Shown: piece after piece, positions 6,216 to 8,113 of the stretch
Layout of the letters: every line of letters starts with the position of its first letter
Numbering within the stretch: the first letter of the stretch is position 1
Source: RGIG3528 sp964653855
GTDB lineage: Bacteria; Bacillota; Clostridia; Lachnospirales; Lachnospiraceae
DNA length: 8,113 nt
Direction: 5' to 3'
Assembly: GCA_964653855.1 (NCBI GenBank)
Contig: CAZZFV010000067.1
Location: 1-8,113 of the forward strand
Translations under genes and position numbers: made by a program
Notes under the pieces: generated by a model
The model's input: the letters and a program-made list of their open reading frames with translations, nothing else
Told to the model about the DNA's origin: nothing
The model's database searches: none

Positions 6216-6947
6216 ATGTCGGAAAAAGAAAAAACAGATGCATTAAATCAAATCATTCAAACTTATAACAACATTGTATTTTTCGGAGGAGCCGGTGTTT
6301 CCACAGAGAGCGGCATTCCCGATTTCAGAAGCGTGGACGGGCTTTATCATATGCAATACGATTACCCGCCCGAAACCATCTTAAGTCACACCTTTTACAA
6401 AAAAAATCCTAAGGAATTTTTCCGCTTTTACAGAAATAAAATGCTCTTTCCGGGTGCAAAGCCGAATGCCGCCCATAAAAAACTCGCAGAGCTTGAGGCA
6501 TGCGGCAAACTTCGCGCGGTAATTACCCAGAATATTGACGGTTTGCACCAAATGGCCGGAAGCAAAAACGTTTTGGAATTACACGGTTCCGTCTTACGAA
6601 ATTATTGCGAAACATGCCATAAGTTTTATTCTCCGGAAGTAATCTTAAATACGGAAGGAATTCCGAAATGCGAAAAGTGCGGCGGCACAGTAAAGCCGGA
6701 TGTGGTTCTCTACGAAGAAGGCTTAAACGAAAAAACATTACAGGATGCCGTTCGGTATATCAGGGAAGCAGAAGTGCTTATCGTCGGCGGCACATCGCTT
6801 TCCGTCTATCCCGCAGCGGGGCTTATTGACTATTTTCAGGGCGAAAAACTTGTGGTCATCAACAAATCTCCCACTCCGAGAGATTCCTATTCAGACCTTT
6901 TGATTTCCGCTCCAATCGGAGAAGTTTTTTCTTCCGTTTATCCGTAA
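6216..6947 (+). CDS. cobB: NAD-dependent protein deacetylase (sirtuin, Sir2 family)
   Basis: Removes acyl groups from protein lysines using NAD+, producing nicotinamide and O-acyl-ADP-ribose, in the cytoplasm. The 243-residue length is typical. Motifs in order: GAGVSTESGIPDFR at 25-38 (NAD binding), TQNIDGLH at 104-111, catalytic His123 in ELHGS, a zinc site of two CxxC pairs (Cys131/134 and Cys152/155), GTSLSVYPAAG at 192-202 and INKSPTP at 215-221. The sequence FFRFYR at 68-73 lacks the Tyr-x-x-Arg pair that marks desuccinylase/demalonylase sirtuins such as SIRT5, so a deacetylase activity like that of Thermotoga Sir2 is the better guess. AGAGGA lies five bases before ATG. No acetyl-CoA synthetase or acetyltransferase is adjacent to suggest a target. 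No clear terminator follows, so read-through into the PilZ gene is possible. The symbol cobB is the general bacterial name. Confidence 0.93.
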   Translation: MSEKEKTDALNQIIQTYNNIVFFGGAGVSTESGIPDFRSVDGLYHMQYDYPPETILSHTFYKKNPKEFFRFYRNKMLFPGAKPNAAHKKLAELEACGKLRAVITQNIDGLHQMAGSKNVLELHGSVLRNYCETCHKFYSPEVILNTEGIPKCEKCGGTVKPDVVLYEEGLNEKTLQDAVRYIREAEVLIVGGTSLSVYPAAGLIDYFQGEKLVVINKSPTPRDSYSDLLISAPIGEVFSSVYP

Positions 6948-6977
6948 ACAAATTGTCCCCCTTGCTTAATCAGGTAG

Positions 6978-7006
6978 TTGCATAATTCTTCAAAATATTG
7001 TAAAAT
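6978..7006 (+). promoter_or_regulatory. Weak promoter candidate for the PilZ gene
   Basis: TTGCAT (6978-6983) and TAAAAT (7001-7006) are separated by 17 bp, giving a leader of about 70 bases. A second pair, TTGACG (7036-7041) and ACTAAT (7059-7064), would start transcription at the Shine-Dalgarno site itself and is less plausible. Read-through from the sirtuin promoter is also possible. Confidence 0.35.
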
Positions 7007-7082
7007 ATTCAAACAATCAATTAAAAACATTCTTTTTGACGTTCTTTTGGTTTATCAAACTAATACTTAAAAGAGGCGAATT

Positions 7083-7733
7083 ATGACTACAGCGGATTTT
7101 GAACCGGGTCAACCGGTAAAAATAGAAGTAAAATTGCCCGACGCAAACGGAAGCTTTGATACAACGGTTGCTCTCACATACAAGGATATGCTGCTTCTTG
7201 AGCCCATTGTGTCGGAGGGTCGACTTGTGGGATTTCCGCCGGAATGTTTCATAAATTTGATTGTTATCTTTAACAACGTCTGTTATATCTGGAATGATGT
7301 AAATATTCAAACCGTTTCTTACAAAGGACATTATTACAGCGCAATTGAATTAAGTGTTCCGGCATCTCCGAGCAACCGCCGCAGCAATTATCGTGTTCCG
7401 ATCGGTGACGTGATGACCGTTGTATGCTTTACGGAAAACGGCCCCAAACCGATTCACACTTACATAAAAGACATCAGCGAATCCGGATTTGCCTTTATCA
7501 TAAATTCACCTCTCGATATCGGAAGAATCGTAAGACTTCATCTTCCCGTCACCAATACCGAATATATGCAGCTTTCCGCAAAAATTGTGCGGTGTGCTCC
7601 GTCTCCACGTGAAAACGAATTTATTTACGGATGCCAATTCATGGAAAAATCAAACAAGCTCAGCAATTGGATTATGACTTACCAAAGAACGAAACAAAGC
7701 AAGAAAAACGGGCTCAATCCGAAAATCACATGA
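7083..7733 (+). CDS. PilZ-domain protein (c-di-GMP receptor, YcgR-like layout)
   Basis: 216 residues. The C-terminal half is a PilZ domain: the RRSNYR segment at 99-104 supplies the RxxxR motif (Arg100, Arg104), and DISESG at 130-135 supplies DxSxxG, with a conserved Gly183 near the end of the barrel. Together these bind cyclic di-GMP, so both halves of the ligand site are intact. Residues 1-95 form a beta-rich N-terminal domain resembling the flagellar-brake domain of YcgR (PF12945 type), which in relatives transmits c-di-GMP binding to motility or surface functions. There are no membrane segments or signal peptide. AAGAGG is placed six bases before ATG. It lies 135 bp after the sirtuin gene on the same strand and is closed by a strong terminator 15 bases after its stop. 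No flagellar or exopolysaccharide genes are in view, so the output is unknown. Confidence 0.88.
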   Translation: MTTADFEPGQPVKIEVKLPDANGSFDTTVALTYKDMLLLEPIVSEGRLVGFPPECFINLIVIFNNVCYIWNDVNIQTVSYKGHYYSAIELSVPASPSNRRSNYRVPIGDVMTVVCFTENGPKPIHTYIKDISESGFAFIINSPLDIGRIVRLHLPVTNTEYMQLSAKIVRCAPSPRENEFIYGCQFMEKSNKLSNWIMTYQRTKQSKKNGLNPKIT

Positions 7734-7748
7734 TTTTTTCATTAAATC

Positions 7749-7783
7749 AAAAAAACGGCAGGCTCATTGCCTGTCGTTTTTTT
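7749..7783. terminator. Bidirectional rho-independent terminator
   Basis: A7 - ACGGCAGGC - TCATT - GCCTGTCGT - T7: a nine-pair stem with one G-U pair and a five-base loop, with a T-run on either strand. It closes the PilZ gene (stop 7731-7733) from the left and the converging membrane-protein gene (stop 7790-7792) from the right. Confidence 0.92.
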
Positions 7784-7789
7784 ACCTAA

Positions 7790-8059
7790 CTACTTTATTG
7801 TCTTCAACCTTATACTTCCGGTATGCACAAGAAATCCGTAAGTAATCCACCACACAACTGTCATAATTCCTATAAATACCTTTGGAAGTTTAACTACATA
7901 TCCGTCTATTATAAGCAAAATAAGACAAAATAAATTTACAAAAGCAAAAAATAAATCATAGCTTTCATAATATGTCATTAAATTTATAAATATAAGATGA
8001 CATGAGCCAAGTATACATGCCAAAAAGCCTTCAAAATATATTCCGTTGTATCTTTTCAT
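7790..8059 (-). CDS. Small three-helix membrane protein, copy B
   Basis: 89 residues with hydrophobic segments at about 8-30, 35-53 and 58-78, N-terminus MKRYNGIY, and IDGYV at 51-55. It is a diverged paralogue of the protein at 4222-4545, sharing the same helix layout and both motifs; the two align without gaps over the full 89 residues. Its ATG overlaps the TGA of the preceding gene (ATGA, 8059-8056), so translation is probably coupled, and GAGGAATTAGG just before serves as Shine-Dalgarno while encoding the end of the upstream protein. Family and function are not recognised. A partner or immunity role for the secreted His/Cys-repeat protein is a hypothesis from the conserved pairing. Confidence 0.8.
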   Translation of the reverse strand: MKRYNGIYFEGFLACILGSCHLIFINLMTYYESYDLFFAFVNLFCLILLIIDGYVVKLPKVFIGIMTVVWWITYGFLVHTGSIRLKTIK

Positions 8060-8113
8060 CCTAATTCCTCATATCCGCACTTGGTACAAATCCCCGATGA
8101 ATTCGTATTTCTT
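8056..8113 (-). CDS. C-terminal end of a second His/Cys-repeat protein, copy B (cut by window edge)
   Basis: Only the last 18 full codons are inside the window: they read RNTNSSG, then ICTKCGYEELG and TGA. The CTKCG sequence is the same as the last visible unit of the copy A protein (CTKCG just before the gap), and the ELG ending matches the bases recovered on the other side of that gap (GAG TTG GGA TGA). The frame is open to the edge. This supports two copies of the same gene pair in the window and indicates how the copy A gene ends. The rest of the protein lies to the right of the window, so its length and repeat number are unknown. Confidence 0.65.
   Translation of the reverse strand, partial: RNTNSSGICTKCGYEELG

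Overview
The window looks like a low-to-mid GC Gram-positive chromosome, most likely a gut-type Clostridia (Lachnospiraceae-like). The grounds are purine-rich Shine-Dalgarno sites before nearly every gene, A/T-rich intergenic DNA, a type III pantothenate kinase, an OTCase of the ArgI/ArcB type and a REP-like palindromic intergenic repeat. A run of exactly 100 N (4555-4654) is a scaffold gap of unknown true length, so the assembly is a draft, possibly a MAG.

Layout. 1-723 (-): coaX, type III pantothenate kinase, cut by the left edge. 808-1809 (-): ornithine carbamoyltransferase. 1822-2097: a 116-bp tandem repeat (2.4 copies, full copies identical) ending 12 bp before the argF start, followed by a long near-perfect palindrome (2101-2163). 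2172-3818 (-): a 548-aa intracellular protein resembling heparinase/alginate-lyase type polysaccharide lyases. 3862-4221: a mostly non-coding stretch holding a terminator. 4222-5986 (-): a two-gene module, made of a secreted protein with at least eight tandem His/Cys3 repeats and then a small three-helix membrane protein; the gap falls at their junction. 6216-6947 (+): sirtuin deacetylase. 7083-7733 (+): PilZ-domain protein. 7790-8113 (-): a second, diverged copy of the same two-gene module, cut by the right edge.

The most interesting element is the His/Cys-repeat module. It occurs twice, and in copy B the genes overlap by ATGA; copy A has the same junction sequence beside the gap. In copy A the only start codon with a good Shine-Dalgarno site (ATG at 5949) is followed within 12 bases by four perfect pentanucleotide units, (CCCAA)4 on the coding strand. 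With four units this ATG runs into a stop after 15 codons; with three units it would read straight into the signal peptide and the whole protein. The same four units form a canonical four-tract G-quadruplex motif on the opposite strand. This has the architecture of a slipped-strand phase-variation switch. A secreted metal-binding or membrane-active protein paired with a small membrane partner is a reasonable hypothesis; the function is not recognisable from sequence.

The remaining genes are housekeeping (CoA and arginine metabolism, protein deacylation, c-di-GMP response) and show no obvious functional link with the module.
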